Below are positions 8,849-17,111 of a stretch of 64,000 nucleotides of DNA, piece by piece (the stretch's first letter is position 1; the number at the start of each line of letters is the position of its first letter). The stretch is from contig JAGWUV010000020.1 of NCBI GenBank assembly GCA_028875875.1, forward strand, positions 1 through 64,000, given 5' to 3'. Position numbers and translations under genes: made by a program. A model generated the notes under the pieces. That model saw only the letters and a program-made list of their open reading frames with translations, did not search any database and was not told where the DNA came from. Source of the DNA: Bacteroidota bacterium. GTDB lineage: Bacteria; Bacteroidota; Bacteroidia; Chitinophagales; Chitinophagaceae.

Positions 8849-9775
8849 TTAGTTTTCCCTATTCGCAAGCAGATATAAAACAGCCATTCTAACGGCTACG
8901 CCATTTTCAACCTGGTTTAATATGATAGAGAACGGGCCATCCGCCACATCGCTGTCTAATTCAACGCCCCTGTTAATCGGGCCCGGGTGCATGATCACAA
9001 TATCCTTACCCAAACTTTCCAATAGCTGCCTACTGATACCATAAGCCTGATTATATTCACGCAGTGAAGAGAACAAAGGTTGATTTTGCCTTTCCAGTTG
9101 AATACGCAACACGTTGGCCACATCGCACCATTGCAAGGCTTTCTTCACATTGTACTCCACTTTTACATTCAGTGCTTCCGCAATGTATTTGGGAATTAAA
9201 GTGGGTGGACCAGCAACGGTAATATCGGCCCCCATTTTTGTAAGCAAATAAATATTACTCAGTGCTACACGGCTATGCATGATATCGCCAATGATAGCAA
9301 CCTTCAACCCTTTCAGTGAACCAAATTTTTCCGTCATGGAAAAGGCATCCAGTAATGCCTGTGTAGGATGCTCGTTGATTCCATCGCCGGCATTCACAAT
9401 AGCAGCAGGAATATGCTTGGCAAGGAAATGCGGCGCACCGCTGGCACTATGGCGCATTACTACCATATCCACTTTCATGCTCAGAATGTTGTTTACCGTA
9501 TCGAGCAAGGTTTCGCCTTTGGCAGCCGATGAACCACTCACCGTAAAGTTTACAGTATCGGCACTTAACCTTTTTTCCGCCAGTTCAAACGAGATACGTG
9601 TACGTGTTGAGTTTTCGTAGAAGAGGTTGACAATCGTTACATCTCTTAACGATGGAACTTTCTTAACGGGCCTTTGTAAAACGTCCTTAAACTGTGAAGC
9701 AGTGGAAAGAATTAATTGTATATCCTCCGGTGTGAGGTCTTTAATACCAAGAAGGTTTTTGGTAGAGAGTTTCAT
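8849..9775 (-). CDS. pyrB: Aspartate carbamoyltransferase catalytic subunit
   Basis: A 308-residue cytoplasmic enzyme that condenses carbamoyl phosphate with aspartate, the committed pyrimidine step. The carbamoyl-phosphate loop FYENSTRTRISFELAEKRL, the HPTQALLDAF motif and the C-terminal HPGPINRGVEL segment are all present and in order. The length fits a catalytic chain. No regulatory chain gene (pyrI) is adjacent; control may instead come from PyrR, encoded 57 bases upstream on the same strand. The pair is very probably cotranscribed. Confidence 0.97.
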   Translation of the reverse strand: MKLSTKNLLGIKDLTPEDIQLILSTASQFKDVLQRPVKKVPSLRDVTIVNLFYENSTRTRISFELAEKRLSADTVNFTVSGSSAAKGETLLDTVNNILSMKVDMVVMRHSASGAPHFLAKHIPAAIVNAGDGINEHPTQALLDAFSMTEKFGSLKGLKVAIIGDIMHSRVALSNIYLLTKMGADITVAGPPTLIPKYIAEALNVKVEYNVKKALQWCDVANVLRIQLERQNQPLFSSLREYNQAYGISRQLLESLGKDIVIMHPGPINRGVELDSDVADGPFSIILNQVENGVAVRMAVLYLLANREN

Positions 9776-9832
9776 TAAAATGCGAAGTTAAGGTTTCAAA
9801 AGAAATGCAACAATCTTCTTCTTGCACAATTT

Positions 9833-10387
9833 TCAAATCAGCTCCACTACTTCTCTTCCATCTCTTTCTTTCCAATACACTTTTACTTTTTGAGAAATGA
9901 AAGTATCAATTGATTTTCCTGTGTAATCGGATTGTATCGGGAATTCACGACTGAATCTTCTATCGATCAGTACACACAGTTCAACTTTAGCAGGCCTGCC
10001 GAAATCGAGTAATGCATCCAAGGCAGCACGGGTAGTTCTTCCTGTGTACAAGACATCATCTATCAAGATCACATTTTTATTTTCTATACTGAAAGGAATA
10101 TCCGTTTTATTAGCCACATGTAATTCTTTTCGCACATCATCCCTGTAAAAAGTAATATCCAGCTTACCATACTGAACATGATTACTGGTAAGAAGAGAAC
10201 GCAATTCTTTCACTAACCTATCGCTCACAAAAACCCCTCTCGGCTGCAAACCAATGATCACTGTGTCTTTCAACTCAAGATGATTCTCTAATATTTGCTG
10301 CGCCAGTCGTTTTACAATCAATGCTATTTGCTGTTCCGTTAATATCGTCTTCACGTACTGAATTTTAGATAAAAATACAGTTTTCAT
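9833..10387 (-). CDS. pyrR: PyrR-type regulator / uracil phosphoribosyltransferase
   Basis: A 184-residue phosphoribosyltransferase-fold protein. The PRPP loop is NVILIDDVLYTGRTTRAALD, and the downstream segment FGRPAKVELCVLIDRR followed by ELPIQ-like FPIQSDYTGK is characteristic of PyrR. In Gram-positive bacteria PyrR binds the pyr mRNA leader in response to UMP and also has weak UPRTase activity. RNA binding in Bacteroidota is not established here, and no PyrR-type anti-terminator was recognised before pyrB or before this gene. The N-terminus (MKTVFLSKIQYVKTILTEQQ) is a few residues longer than usual, so an internal start is possible. Next to pyrB, a pyrimidine role is secure. Confidence 0.88.
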   Translation of the reverse strand: MKTVFLSKIQYVKTILTEQQIALIVKRLAQQILENHLELKDTVIIGLQPRGVFVSDRLVKELRSLLTSNHVQYGKLDITFYRDDVRKELHVANKTDIPFSIENKNVILIDDVLYTGRTTRAALDALLDFGRPAKVELCVLIDRRFSREFPIQSDYTGKSIDTFISQKVKVYWKERDGREVVELI

Positions 10388-10428
10388 CTATTCGGTAAGA
10401 TTATCCCTTAACATAAAGCACTTACTCA

Positions 10429-10436
10429 TTACTTTG
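10429..10436 (+). promoter_or_regulatory. Candidate -7 promoter element (TTACTTTG) of recF
   Basis: The octamer TTACTTTG followed by CAG sits 7 bases before the recF ATG at 10444. It matches the Bacteroidota -7 consensus TAnnTTTG at seven of eight constrained or free positions. If used, the recF transcript would begin almost at the start codon. Confidence 0.4.
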
Positions 10437-10443
10437 CAGCCGC

Positions 10444-11532
10444 ATGCTACAGTTGCAGAAGTTAAGCTTAACACAGTTCAAAAATTACGATTGGCAGCAA
10501 TGGCTGTTCAATGAACGTATTGTTGCTATTTGCGGGCCCAACGGCAGCGGCAAAACCAACCTGCTGGATGCTTTGTATTATTTATGTTTTACCAAAAGCT
10601 ATTTTTCGCGGCAGGATGCTTTGCTGGTACAACGGGGCAAACAAGGTTTGCGCATTGAAGGAAATTTTTTGAAAGATGACAACAAGAATGATATTGTTTG
10701 TGTGATTAGAGAGAACAATAAAAAAGAATTTTCCCTGAACGGTGAAGAATACAAACGCTTTTCTGAGCATATTGGAAAATTCCCCTGCGTGATGATAGCG
10801 CCTGATGATGTTGAACTGATCACAGGGGCCAGTGAGGAAAGAAGAAAATTTATTGATACGATCTTATCTCAGTGCAATGCTATTTACTTACAGCAACTGA
10901 TCGATTATAATAAGATCATGCAGCAGCGAAACAGTTTGCTGAAAGCTGCCGCTGAACATCAACGTTTAGATGATGCCTTGCTGGATATACTGGATGAACA
11001 ATTGACCGGCTTAGGACAATCTATTTATGATCAACGATCGATCTTTCTGCAACAACTGATTCCATTAAGCATTGAAGCCTATCATTCCATTGCACAAAAA
11101 GAAGATGGACTTTCTATCAACTACGATAGTCAACTGCATAATCGTTCACTTAAAGAACTGTTGAAAGAAAACAGGCAACGCGACTTGTATTTGCAGAGAA
11201 CAAGCTGTGGCGTTCATAAAGATGATCTTGAAATACAAATGCACGGGCAGGCTTTTAAAAGCATCGCTTCTCAAGGCCAAAGAAAAAGTTTACTCTTTGC
11301 CATGAAGCTGGCAGAATTTGAACTATTAAAACAACAAAAGGGCTTCCCGCCTATTCTTTTATTAGATGATGTATTTGAAAAATTAGATGCAACCCGAATG
11401 CATCATTTACTGGAAAAAGTTTGCAAAAAAAAGGATGCACAGGTGTTTATTACAGATACGCACCGCGAAAGATTAGAAAAAGCGTTGACTGAACTGAAGG
11501 TGCATTTTCAATTGATCACTTTAGATAACTAA
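10444..11532 (+). CDS. recF: DNA replication and repair protein RecF
   Basis: A 362-residue SMC-like ATPase that helps load RecA at single-strand gaps together with RecO and RecR. Walker A is GPNGSGKT at residues 31-38. The ABC-type signature region lies around IASQGQRKSLLFAMKLAEFE, and Walker B is in PPILLLDDVFEKLDATRMHH near the C-terminus. Length is normal for the family. It is divergent from pyrR (56 bases between starts) and is followed after 28 bases by a DciA-like gene. That recF-DUF721 pairing is common in bacteria and supports the assignment of both. Confidence 0.96.
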   Translation: MLQLQKLSLTQFKNYDWQQWLFNERIVAICGPNGSGKTNLLDALYYLCFTKSYFSRQDALLVQRGKQGLRIEGNFLKDDNKNDIVCVIRENNKKEFSLNGEEYKRFSEHIGKFPCVMIAPDDVELITGASEERRKFIDTILSQCNAIYLQQLIDYNKIMQQRNSLLKAAAEHQRLDDALLDILDEQLTGLGQSIYDQRSIFLQQLIPLSIEAYHSIAQKEDGLSINYDSQLHNRSLKELLKENRQRDLYLQRTSCGVHKDDLEIQMHGQAFKSIASQGQRKSLLFAMKLAEFELLKQQKGFPPILLLDDVFEKLDATRMHHLLEKVCKKKDAQVFITDTHRERLEKALTELKVHFQLITLDN

Positions 11533-11548
11533 TTCCCAAATTGCATTT

Positions 11549-11556
11549 TATCTTTA
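11549..11556 (+). promoter_or_regulatory. Candidate -7 promoter element (TATCTTTA)
   Basis: TATCTTTA differs from the consensus TAnnTTTG only in the last base and lies 4 bases before the ATG at 11561. It could give a leaderless transcript for the DciA-like gene, in addition to read-through from recF. Weak because of the mismatch and absent -33 element. Confidence 0.3.
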
Positions 11557-11560
11557 CACC

Positions 11561-11842
11561 ATGGCACAGTTTCAATTGGGTGATGCAATCAAAGACTTTC
11601 TTAGCAAAAGCAAGCTACGCAACGGCATACGTGCTGTGCAGATAGAAGAAGTTTGGGAACAACTCATGGGCAAAACCATTTCCAAGTATACTGATAAAAT
11701 CCAGATCATCAATCAAACACTATTCATCACTACCAGCGTTGGCCCGTTGAAAAATGAACTACTCTATCAAAAGCCACAAATCATTCAACGCGTTAATGAA
11801 GCTTTCGGCGAAAACGTAATTACAGAAGTGGTAATACAATAA
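11561..11842 (+). CDS. DUF721 / DciA-like protein
   Basis: A 93-residue protein with the DUF721 pattern: an N-terminal basic helix (LGDAIKDFLSKSKLRNGIRA), a tryptophan in VEEVWE-type context (IEEVWEQLMGKTISKYTDKI), and a beta-strand core (TLFITTSVGPLKNELLYQKP). DUF721 includes DciA, the ancestral loader or operator of the replicative helicase DnaB in bacteria lacking DnaC. The short length here corresponds to little more than the KH-like core. Its position directly after recF fits a replication or repair role. The helicase-loading function is inferred from the family. Confidence 0.8.
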   Translation: MAQFQLGDAIKDFLSKSKLRNGIRAVQIEEVWEQLMGKTISKYTDKIQIINQTLFITTSVGPLKNELLYQKPQIIQRVNEAFGENVITEVVIQ

Positions 11843-11849
11843 ACCTTAC

Positions 11850-12311
11850 TTAAATACTAAAATGCTGTAGTAACGGTGTATTTATATGATTTGACCGAAC
11901 AGGCAGTTCTTTATCTGCCGTATTGTATTCAAACATAGACTCTTTCAATAGATCATCCATTGTAATCACTCCCATATAGCTGCTACCCTCAAAAGCGGGC
12001 AGGTAAAGAGTTTTAAAAACATCCATCAGTAACATGCATTTTTCAGCCTTATCATCTAATCCTACAAACGGCATATCATGCGTCATTATTTCGGCAACCT
12101 TTACTTCACATGAATGTTTGCCTTGCAAAATGATCTTTTGGGAGTAATCATGCTCACTCATAATACCCAAAAATGCTGTATCCTTCATTACAATCACGTA
12201 ATGAAGATTAACACTTCTCATTAACATCAATGCATCATATACCGTTGCATCAGGATGAATAATATTAAATGCCTGCGGTTTTGCAGCAAGAATTTGCCCA
12301 ACAGTTTTCAT
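11850..12311 (-). CDS. CBS-domain pair protein
   Basis: A 153-residue cytoplasmic protein made of two CBS motifs. The first spans about residues 10-65 (PDATVYDALMLMRSVNLHYV, GIMSEHDYSQKI) and the second about 75-130 (IMTHDMPFVGLDDKAEKCML, GVITMDDLL). Such Bateman modules bind adenosine nucleotides and act as energy sensors or as regulatory subunits. No catalytic domain is attached. The C-terminal tail of about 25 residues is unrelated to the fold. It converges on the DciA-like gene, with 7 bases between stops. The regulated partner is not evident from the neighbourhood. Confidence 0.88.
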   Translation of the reverse strand: MKTVGQILAAKPQAFNIIHPDATVYDALMLMRSVNLHYVIVMKDTAFLGIMSEHDYSQKIILQGKHSCEVKVAEIMTHDMPFVGLDDKAEKCMLLMDVFKTLYLPAFEGSSYMGVITMDDLLKESMFEYNTADKELPVRSNHINTPLLQHFSI

Positions 12312-12407
12312 AACAAACGATTTAAGGTGTGAGAAAATGCAAGAAACAAGATACCTTAAATATTAATTAAGAAAAATGACTATTATCAGTAATGGTCTTA
12401 TATTATT

Positions 12408-13448
12408 TTAATTCAATTCGGGGATCAATCCATGAATACAATATGTCCGAAAGAATATTGATGATGACAAAAAAGCAGCAGTAATCAACACACTTCCCAT
12501 TACAACAGGAAAATCAAGTTTAGCCAATGCATCTACAGTTATTTTGCCAATACCCCGCCAACCAAAAATATACTCTACAAAAAAAGCGCCGGCCAGCAAT
12601 TCTGCAAACCAACCTGTAATGGCCGTTACAACAGGGTTTAAAGCGTTACGCAATGCATGTTTAAGTATTACGGTTTTCTTACTTAATCCCTTGGCATAAG
12701 CAGTTCTTATGTAATCCTGGTGAAGCACATCCAACATAGCACTACGCGTAAGTTGTGCAATAATGGCAAGTGGCCTGATGCCCAATGTAATAGCAGGTAA
12801 CAGTAAATTTTCCAGATGTAGCTGCTTGCCCTCGAATGCATCTACATCAAATAAACTGCCGGTCATGTGCAAACCGGTATAATTACTCAAAACAAAACCC
12901 AAAATGTAAGCAATTAAAATTCCCATGAAGAAGGAAGGAGCTGAAATACCCAGAACACTTGCCAGTATAGAGCTTGTATCAATCCATGTGTTTTGTTTTA
13001 CCGCAGCTACCACACCAAGTAAAATACCTAAAAAGGTTGCAATGCTCATAGCCGCCAAAGCAAGAATAATCGTACCTGGTAGGGCTTCCATTAATACCTC
13101 GGTAACATCTTTTTTTGTTTGATAAGACCTCCTTAAATAAGGAACTTTTAAACAAAACTTCGTGGTGCCTCCAATAAAAATACCCTTTAATTTTTTTTGC
13201 TCAATTTCTTCAGAAGAATGAATTGCAATTGGGGAAATATCATTCACATACAAAACAAACTGTTTCCATTTCGGCTGGTCCAATGCCAGTTCCTTTTTGA
13301 TGTTTTGTATGGTGGCACTATCCCCGCTTTGCCCCAATACCAAACGTGCAGGATCACCTAAACCCTGAAACAAAAAGAAAACGACCACCACTACACCCGC
13401 TAAAACGAGTAAGCCATACAATAACTTACGGGTGATGAAGGCGATCAT
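12408..13448 (-). CDS. Peptide/nickel-type ABC transporter permease, C-terminus apparently frameshifted
   Basis: A 346-residue inner-membrane permease of the DppB/OppB family. An N-terminal helix (FITRKLLYGLLVLAGVVVVV) is followed by a periplasmic loop and a BPD_transp_1 domain with the EAA loop (YIRTAYAKGLSKKTVILKHA). The family normally ends in a sequence like DILYSWIDPRIELK. In the annotated frame the protein ends FFRTYCIHGLIPELN, but one extra T in the six-T run (plus-strand A run 12469-12474) would restore FFVIINILSDILYSWIDPRI and move the stop to 12403-12405. This is either a real frameshift or a homopolymer error. No ATPase, partner permease or substrate-binding gene is adjacent, so it is an orphan locus here. 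Confidence 0.88.
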   Translation of the reverse strand: MIAFITRKLLYGLLVLAGVVVVVFFLFQGLGDPARLVLGQSGDSATIQNIKKELALDQPKWKQFVLYVNDISPIAIHSSEEIEQKKLKGIFIGGTTKFCLKVPYLRRSYQTKKDVTEVLMEALPGTIILALAAMSIATFLGILLGVVAAVKQNTWIDTSSILASVLGISAPSFFMGILIAYILGFVLSNYTGLHMTGSLFDVDAFEGKQLHLENLLLPAITLGIRPLAIIAQLTRSAMLDVLHQDYIRTAYAKGLSKKTVILKHALRNALNPVVTAITGWFAELLAGAFFVEYIFGWRGIGKITVDALAKLDFPVVMGSVLITAAFLSSSIFFRTYCIHGLIPELN

Positions 13449-13456
13449 AATTTTTA

Positions 13457-14560
13457 TTACTGTAAATAGTTGAAAACTTTTTTTGCATCCACGTAACTAA
13501 TCTTATCCTTTACCACAGCACCACGCATCATAAGATAAGTAGGGTTTACCCTTGCGGCTGTTTTAATTACCGTGCCATCACATTTCAAAATAACCGCTTT
13601 AGGAAAAATAGATACCGCTTTATCAGCATCAGCTGTAACAATAGCTACAGGTATTTTCTTTTGCTGTGCCACTTTGCAGATCTTCTCAAAATTATCTTTC
13701 CATTCTGCAGTATGCTCCATGTCTTTTGCAAAAAGTAAAACATAATCCTGTTGCTGGTTCAGAATACCTTGCGTTGTATCCGAACCGTTAATAGATTGTA
13801 AAGAGAAATCTACAATCTTCGCTTCTAAACCATTGCCCTTCTTTACCAATGTTTCCTTACGTTCTACGAAAATGTAAGTAGAATCCAAATTATCAGGCAA
13901 ATTCTTCTCTGTAAATTCAACACGCTTTCCATCTTTCTCATACACAAAAGTGTAAGCATATTCATCAGGCGTTGCATTAGCAGGTTTCTTCATTTGCTCC
14001 AGCAGATCATTTCCTTTTTTATAAGGCAAACAATCCATAAAAGGCAAGTGTTTCAGCACATAAAATTGCATATACAATGTACCAGCTACACCAACCATCA
14101 AGGTAAGTACAGCTGCAGAAGACGGCAGCCAAGGCTTCATTTTATTTGTGTTGAAAAAAAGAAGCAGTATCAGTAATGTAAGTGCAACGTCTTTAGTAAA
14201 AGTTTGAATGGGCGTTAGCGGAACACAATCGCCAAAACAGCCGCATGTTTTTATTTTACCGCTGAATAACACATAAGAGGTTAGAAAAGTAAAGAATAAA
14301 ATAAGCAGTAATAATAACCAGTTAAACAGTTTCAGTCGCCAGCCCACCAGCAAGGCCACTCCGGCCAATACTTCAAAAGTATTCATGGCTACGGATAAAA
14401 AAAGAGAAGCACCGTCCAATGCATTCCAACCCCAGGCTTCAAAAAACTCCTGCATCTTATAACTCAGTCCCAGCGGGTCATTCGCCTTGATTAATCCCGA
14501 AAAAATAAATAACAATCCAACCAGCCAGCGAGCTACGGTTACAAAAGTTTTCATTGACAA
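13457..14560 (-). CDS. BT_3928-like DoxX-family membrane protein
   Basis: A 367-residue inner-membrane protein. Residues about 1-125 form a four-helix DoxX/MauE-type domain (ARWLVGLLFIFSGLIKANDP, then EVLAGVALLVGWRL) with a CGCFGDC cysteine cluster after the third helix. A further helix lies near residues 150-170, and the C-terminal half (about 240-365) looks like a thioredoxin-fold domain without an obvious CxxC (DYVLLFAKDMEHTAEWKDNF, VAIVTADADK). This architecture is the BT_3928 family of Bacteroidota. A role in quinone- or thiol-linked redox is suggested by DoxX/MauE relatives but is not shown. Eight bases separate it from the permease gene. Start: the ATG at 14560; the ATG at 14554 is equally possible. 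Confidence 0.8.
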   Translation of the reverse strand: MSMKTFVTVARWLVGLLFIFSGLIKANDPLGLSYKMQEFFEAWGWNALDGASLFLSVAMNTFEVLAGVALLVGWRLKLFNWLLLLLILFFTFLTSYVLFSGKIKTCGCFGDCVPLTPIQTFTKDVALTLLILLLFFNTNKMKPWLPSSAAVLTLMVGVAGTLYMQFYVLKHLPFMDCLPYKKGNDLLEQMKKPANATPDEYAYTFVYEKDGKRVEFTEKNLPDNLDSTYIFVERKETLVKKGNGLEAKIVDFSLQSINGSDTTQGILNQQQDYVLLFAKDMEHTAEWKDNFEKICKVAQQKKIPVAIVTADADKAVSIFPKAVILKCDGTVIKTAARVNPTYLMMRGAVVKDKISYVDAKKVFNYLQ

Positions 14561-14590
14561 TGTTTTATTGAAACTAAAATACAGGCATCC

Positions 14591-15133
14591 CTAATGTTTA
14601 CCTTCATTCATCAGTATCAACGCAAACACAGCGTAGTTGATGATATCCACATAATTCGCATCGATGCCTTCACTTATAAGCGTTTTACCATCATTCAATA
14701 ATATTTGTTTGATACGCATCAGCTTCATCAATATTAAATCAGCAAAGCTTTCCTGGCTCATTTCACGCCAGGCTTCCCCGTAATCATGATTTTTATCTTG
14801 CATGGTATGCTTGGCAAAAGCAATCTGCTTATCATACCACTCATTCACCTGGTCAACAGATAACTCCTCCACTTGCGGGTTACCAAGCTCTAATTGAATT
14901 AACCCGATCACAGCATAGTTGATAATGCCTTTAAACTCCGATGCAATATCATCACCCACCCGCTGTACTTTCTTATCCTGTATAGTTCTTATGCGAAGTG
15001 CTTTAATAAAAATCTGATCAACCACAGAAATCGTTCTCAGTACACGCCATGCCGTGCCATAATCTTTCGTTTTCTTAATAAAAATATCCTTACACTGTTG
15101 TACCGCCTCGTCGTACTGAAAGTTCGTATTCAT
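14591..15133 (-). CDS. DUF1599 protein (two tandem nucleotide-modification-associated domains)
   Basis: About 180 residues from the ATG at 15133. The frame extends to 15178, but those 15 codons overlap the interspersed repeat at 15152-15190, so the internal ATG is preferred. The protein holds two copies of the DUF1599 helical unit: KDIFIKKTKDYGTAWRVLR ... GIINYAVIGLIQLE, and IAFAKHTMQDKNHDYGEAWR ... VDIINYAVFALILMN. The fold belongs to the all-alpha NTP-pyrophosphatase-like (MazG-related) helical proteins, and the YG.AWR plus acidic residues may form the metal site. Function is unproven. It lies 30 bases upstream of the DoxX gene on the same strand, so cotranscription is likely. Confidence 0.8.
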   Translation of the reverse strand: MNTNFQYDEAVQQCKDIFIKKTKDYGTAWRVLRTISVVDQIFIKALRIRTIQDKKVQRVGDDIASEFKGIINYAVIGLIQLELGNPQVEELSVDQVNEWYDKQIAFAKHTMQDKNHDYGEAWREMSQESFADLILMKLMRIKQILLNDGKTLISEGIDANYVDIINYAVFALILMNEGKH

Positions 15134-15151
15134 TATTACTTCTGTTTTAAT

Positions 15152-15190
15152 ACCGGCTGCACCGCTCCGATCAGGCATCGTTGCGTCGCA
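15152..15190 (-). repeat. Interspersed intergenic repeat, copy E (partial)
   Basis: On the plus strand it begins ACCGGCTGCACC at 15152 and reaches GTTGCGTCGCA at 15180-15190. That layout, with 28 bases between the two blocks, is shared with the copies at 45607 and 56037. The 9 bases after the core diverge from the others. It precedes the start of the DUF1599 gene in the same relative orientation as most copies. Confidence 0.55.
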
Positions 15191-15240
15191 ATCCTTTCAT
15201 CGTTCTTTTCTTTATTCAACCATTACTTCAACCGTAACAG

Positions 15241-15248
15241 TATCTTTG
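15241..15248 (+). promoter_or_regulatory. Candidate -7 promoter element (TATCTTTG) of folP
   Basis: An exact match to TAnnTTTG, 29 bases before the folP ATG. It fits a single-gene transcript ending at the terminator at 16114-16144. Confidence 0.45.
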
Positions 15249-15277
15249 ATCTTCTGCAAGATAATTGAAAGCAACTC

Positions 15278-16111
15278 ATGTTTACACTCAACTGTAAAGG
15301 AAAATTATTAATCATTGATAAGCCCATTGTAATGGGTATCATCAACAGTACGCCCGATTCTTTTTACCAGCATAGCCGCAAATCCACAATTGATGAGGTT
15401 TTACAAAAGGCTGAACAAATGATCAACGAAGGTGCTGCGATACTTGATCTAGGCGGACAAAGTACCCGGCCCGGCAGTGAACAGGTGGGTGCCGAGGCAG
15501 AAATGCAGCGGGTAGTTCCTGCCATTGCAGCGATACACCAGCGTTTCCCCGAAACGATCATTTCTGTTGATACTTACTATGCTGCTGTAGCCCGTGAAGC
15601 AGTAGAGGCAGGCGCTTCAATAGTGAATGATATCAGCGGTGGTGTATCAGACACAGCCATGTTGCCTACTGTAGCCGCGTTGCGGGTACCTTTTGTTTGC
15701 ATGCACATGAAAGGCACGCCGCAGAACATGCAACAGAACCCTACTTACGAAAACGTAACACAGGAAGTACTTGATTTTTTTATCCAACAAACAGAACAAT
15801 GCAGGTTAGCCGGCATTCATGATATAATTATAGATCCCGGTTTAGGATTTGGTAAAACTATCCGGCATAATTTTCAGTTACTGCATGATCTCGGTATATT
15901 TAAAATACTGGAAAAGCCTTTACTGTTAGGTGTTTCAAGAAAATCAACCATCTACAAAACACTGGGCATCACACCTGAAGAAGCATTGAATGGCACCACT
16001 GTTTTACACACTCTTGGTTTACTCAATGGTGCACACATTTTACGAGTGCACGATGTAAAAGAAGCTGTAGAAGCTATACAACTTTTTAACGCTTATCAAC
16101 AATGTAATTAA
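15278..16111 (+). CDS. folP: Dihydropteroate synthase
   Basis: A 277-residue TIM-barrel enzyme that joins p-aminobenzoate to dihydropterin pyrophosphate in folate synthesis and is the sulfonamide target. Diagnostic segments are MGIINSTPDSFYQHSRK (N-terminal phosphate/PABA loop), GGQSTRPGSEQV, SVDTYYAAVAREA, VNDISGG, CMHMKGTPQNMQ, and IIDPGLGFGKT. The loop normally reading TPDSFSDGG is TPDSFYQHSR here, a common Bacteroidota variant. The gene is monocistronic, with its own promoter-like element and a strong terminator. It is divergent from the DUF1599 gene. Confidence 0.97.
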   Translation: MFTLNCKGKLLIIDKPIVMGIINSTPDSFYQHSRKSTIDEVLQKAEQMINEGAAILDLGGQSTRPGSEQVGAEAEMQRVVPAIAAIHQRFPETIISVDTYYAAVAREAVEAGASIVNDISGGVSDTAMLPTVAALRVPFVCMHMKGTPQNMQQNPTYENVTQEVLDFFIQQTEQCRLAGIHDIIIDPGLGFGKTIRHNFQLLHDLGIFKILEKPLLLGVSRKSTIYKTLGITPEEALNGTTVLHTLGLLNGAHILRVHDVKEAVEAIQLFNAYQQCN

Positions 16112-16113
16112 AA

Positions 16114-16144
16114 AAGAACGGCTCCGCTTCGCGGAGCCGTTCTT
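16114..16144. terminator. Bidirectional intrinsic terminator between folP and FKBP gene
   Basis: A perfect 14-bp stem (16114-16127 with 16131-16144) closed by a 3-base loop. It lies 2 bases after the folP stop and 25 bases from the stop of the convergent FKBP gene. The stem starts with A's and ends with T's, so both strands carry a short U tract. Confidence 0.88.
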
Positions 16145-16168
16145 AATAAAATATTGATCAGCTAAATC

Positions 16169-17104
16169 TTACTTAGTCTTTGATGGCGCTGCCTGTGGCT
16201 GCTGTTGAGGTGCACCAGGCATTTGAGGTTGTGCAGGTTGAGGAGCAGGAGTTGTAACATCTGCTACTTCAATATCAAAGAAAAGGTTAGTGTACGGGGG
16301 AATTACAGGAGCACTACCCTGCTGTCCGTAAGCCAGCATAGCAGGGATAAATAATGAGCCTTTACCGCCCTTACCAAAGAACTTCAGCGCTTCATCCCAT
16401 CCCGGAATCACACTGTGAGCACCAACTACAAAAGTGAAAGCCTGTTTTTTAGGATCCCCCATATTTGAGTCGAAAACTTTGCCATCCTTAAAATAGCCTT
16501 TGTAATAAATGGTAACCTGTTTTCCTGAATCAGCTTTATCACCTGTTCCTGCATTATCTACTTTTACCAATACACCATTCTTACTCTTTTCGGTTTTAAG
16601 GTTTTTATCGGCAACATATTTTTCCAGATCTTTTACCTCACGACCTTTTTCCAGTTCAAACTCTTTTTGAACATCGGCATTTGCATCAGCATCGCTGGTA
16701 AATAGTTTCAGGATTTCAACTTTTCCTTTAATAGAGCTTCTTTTAGCAAACATTGGGTTACCATCAGGAATCATACCCATCTTCTTCAAAGTGTCAATAC
16801 TCAAAGTAAAATCAATCTTATCACCTTCTTTACATTGCGTTAATACCTCTGTGAAGTTGTATTTTCCAAAGTTGTTGGTATCGATTTTTACAAAGGCAGG
16901 CACATGACCAAATGTAGTGTTGAGGATCGTATCCTTATCGCCCATTCTGTATTCGATATTAAATTTCATTACCTGGCCCTGCTGTACTTTAACAGTTCCG
17001 TTGCCATGTGTAATTTTATAAGGCATACCGGTTTTCGTTTTTTGATACTGATTACAGCTTGCGAATAATACTGCCAGGGCAAGCACCTTAGATGTGATTT
17101 TCAT
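16169..17104 (-). CDS. FKBP-type peptidyl-prolyl cis-trans isomerase lipoprotein, two tandem domains
   Basis: A 311-residue envelope protein. The N-terminus MKITSKVLALAVLFASC is a lipoprotein signal with the lipobox FASC. Residues about 25-135 form a degenerate FKBP-like domain (GTVKVQQGQVMKFNIEYRMG, KEGDKIDFTL). Residues about 175-285 form a full FKBP domain with VTIYYKGYFKDGKVFDSN, VIPGWDEALKFFGKGGKGSL, FIPAMLAYG and NLFFDIEVADV. The last 25 residues are Pro/Gln-rich. It probably assists folding of exported proteins, as FkpA does; the N-terminal domain may serve dimerisation or chaperone function. It is 7 bases downstream of the DHH phosphoesterase gene. Confidence 0.92.
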   Translation of the reverse strand: MKITSKVLALAVLFASCNQYQKTKTGMPYKITHGNGTVKVQQGQVMKFNIEYRMGDKDTILNTTFGHVPAFVKIDTNNFGKYNFTEVLTQCKEGDKIDFTLSIDTLKKMGMIPDGNPMFAKRSSIKGKVEILKLFTSDADANADVQKEFELEKGREVKDLEKYVADKNLKTEKSKNGVLVKVDNAGTGDKADSGKQVTIYYKGYFKDGKVFDSNMGDPKKQAFTFVVGAHSVIPGWDEALKFFGKGGKGSLFIPAMLAYGQQGSAPVIPPYTNLFFDIEVADVTTPAPQPAQPQMPGAPQQQPQAAPSKTK

Positions 17105-17111
17105 TTGTTGA

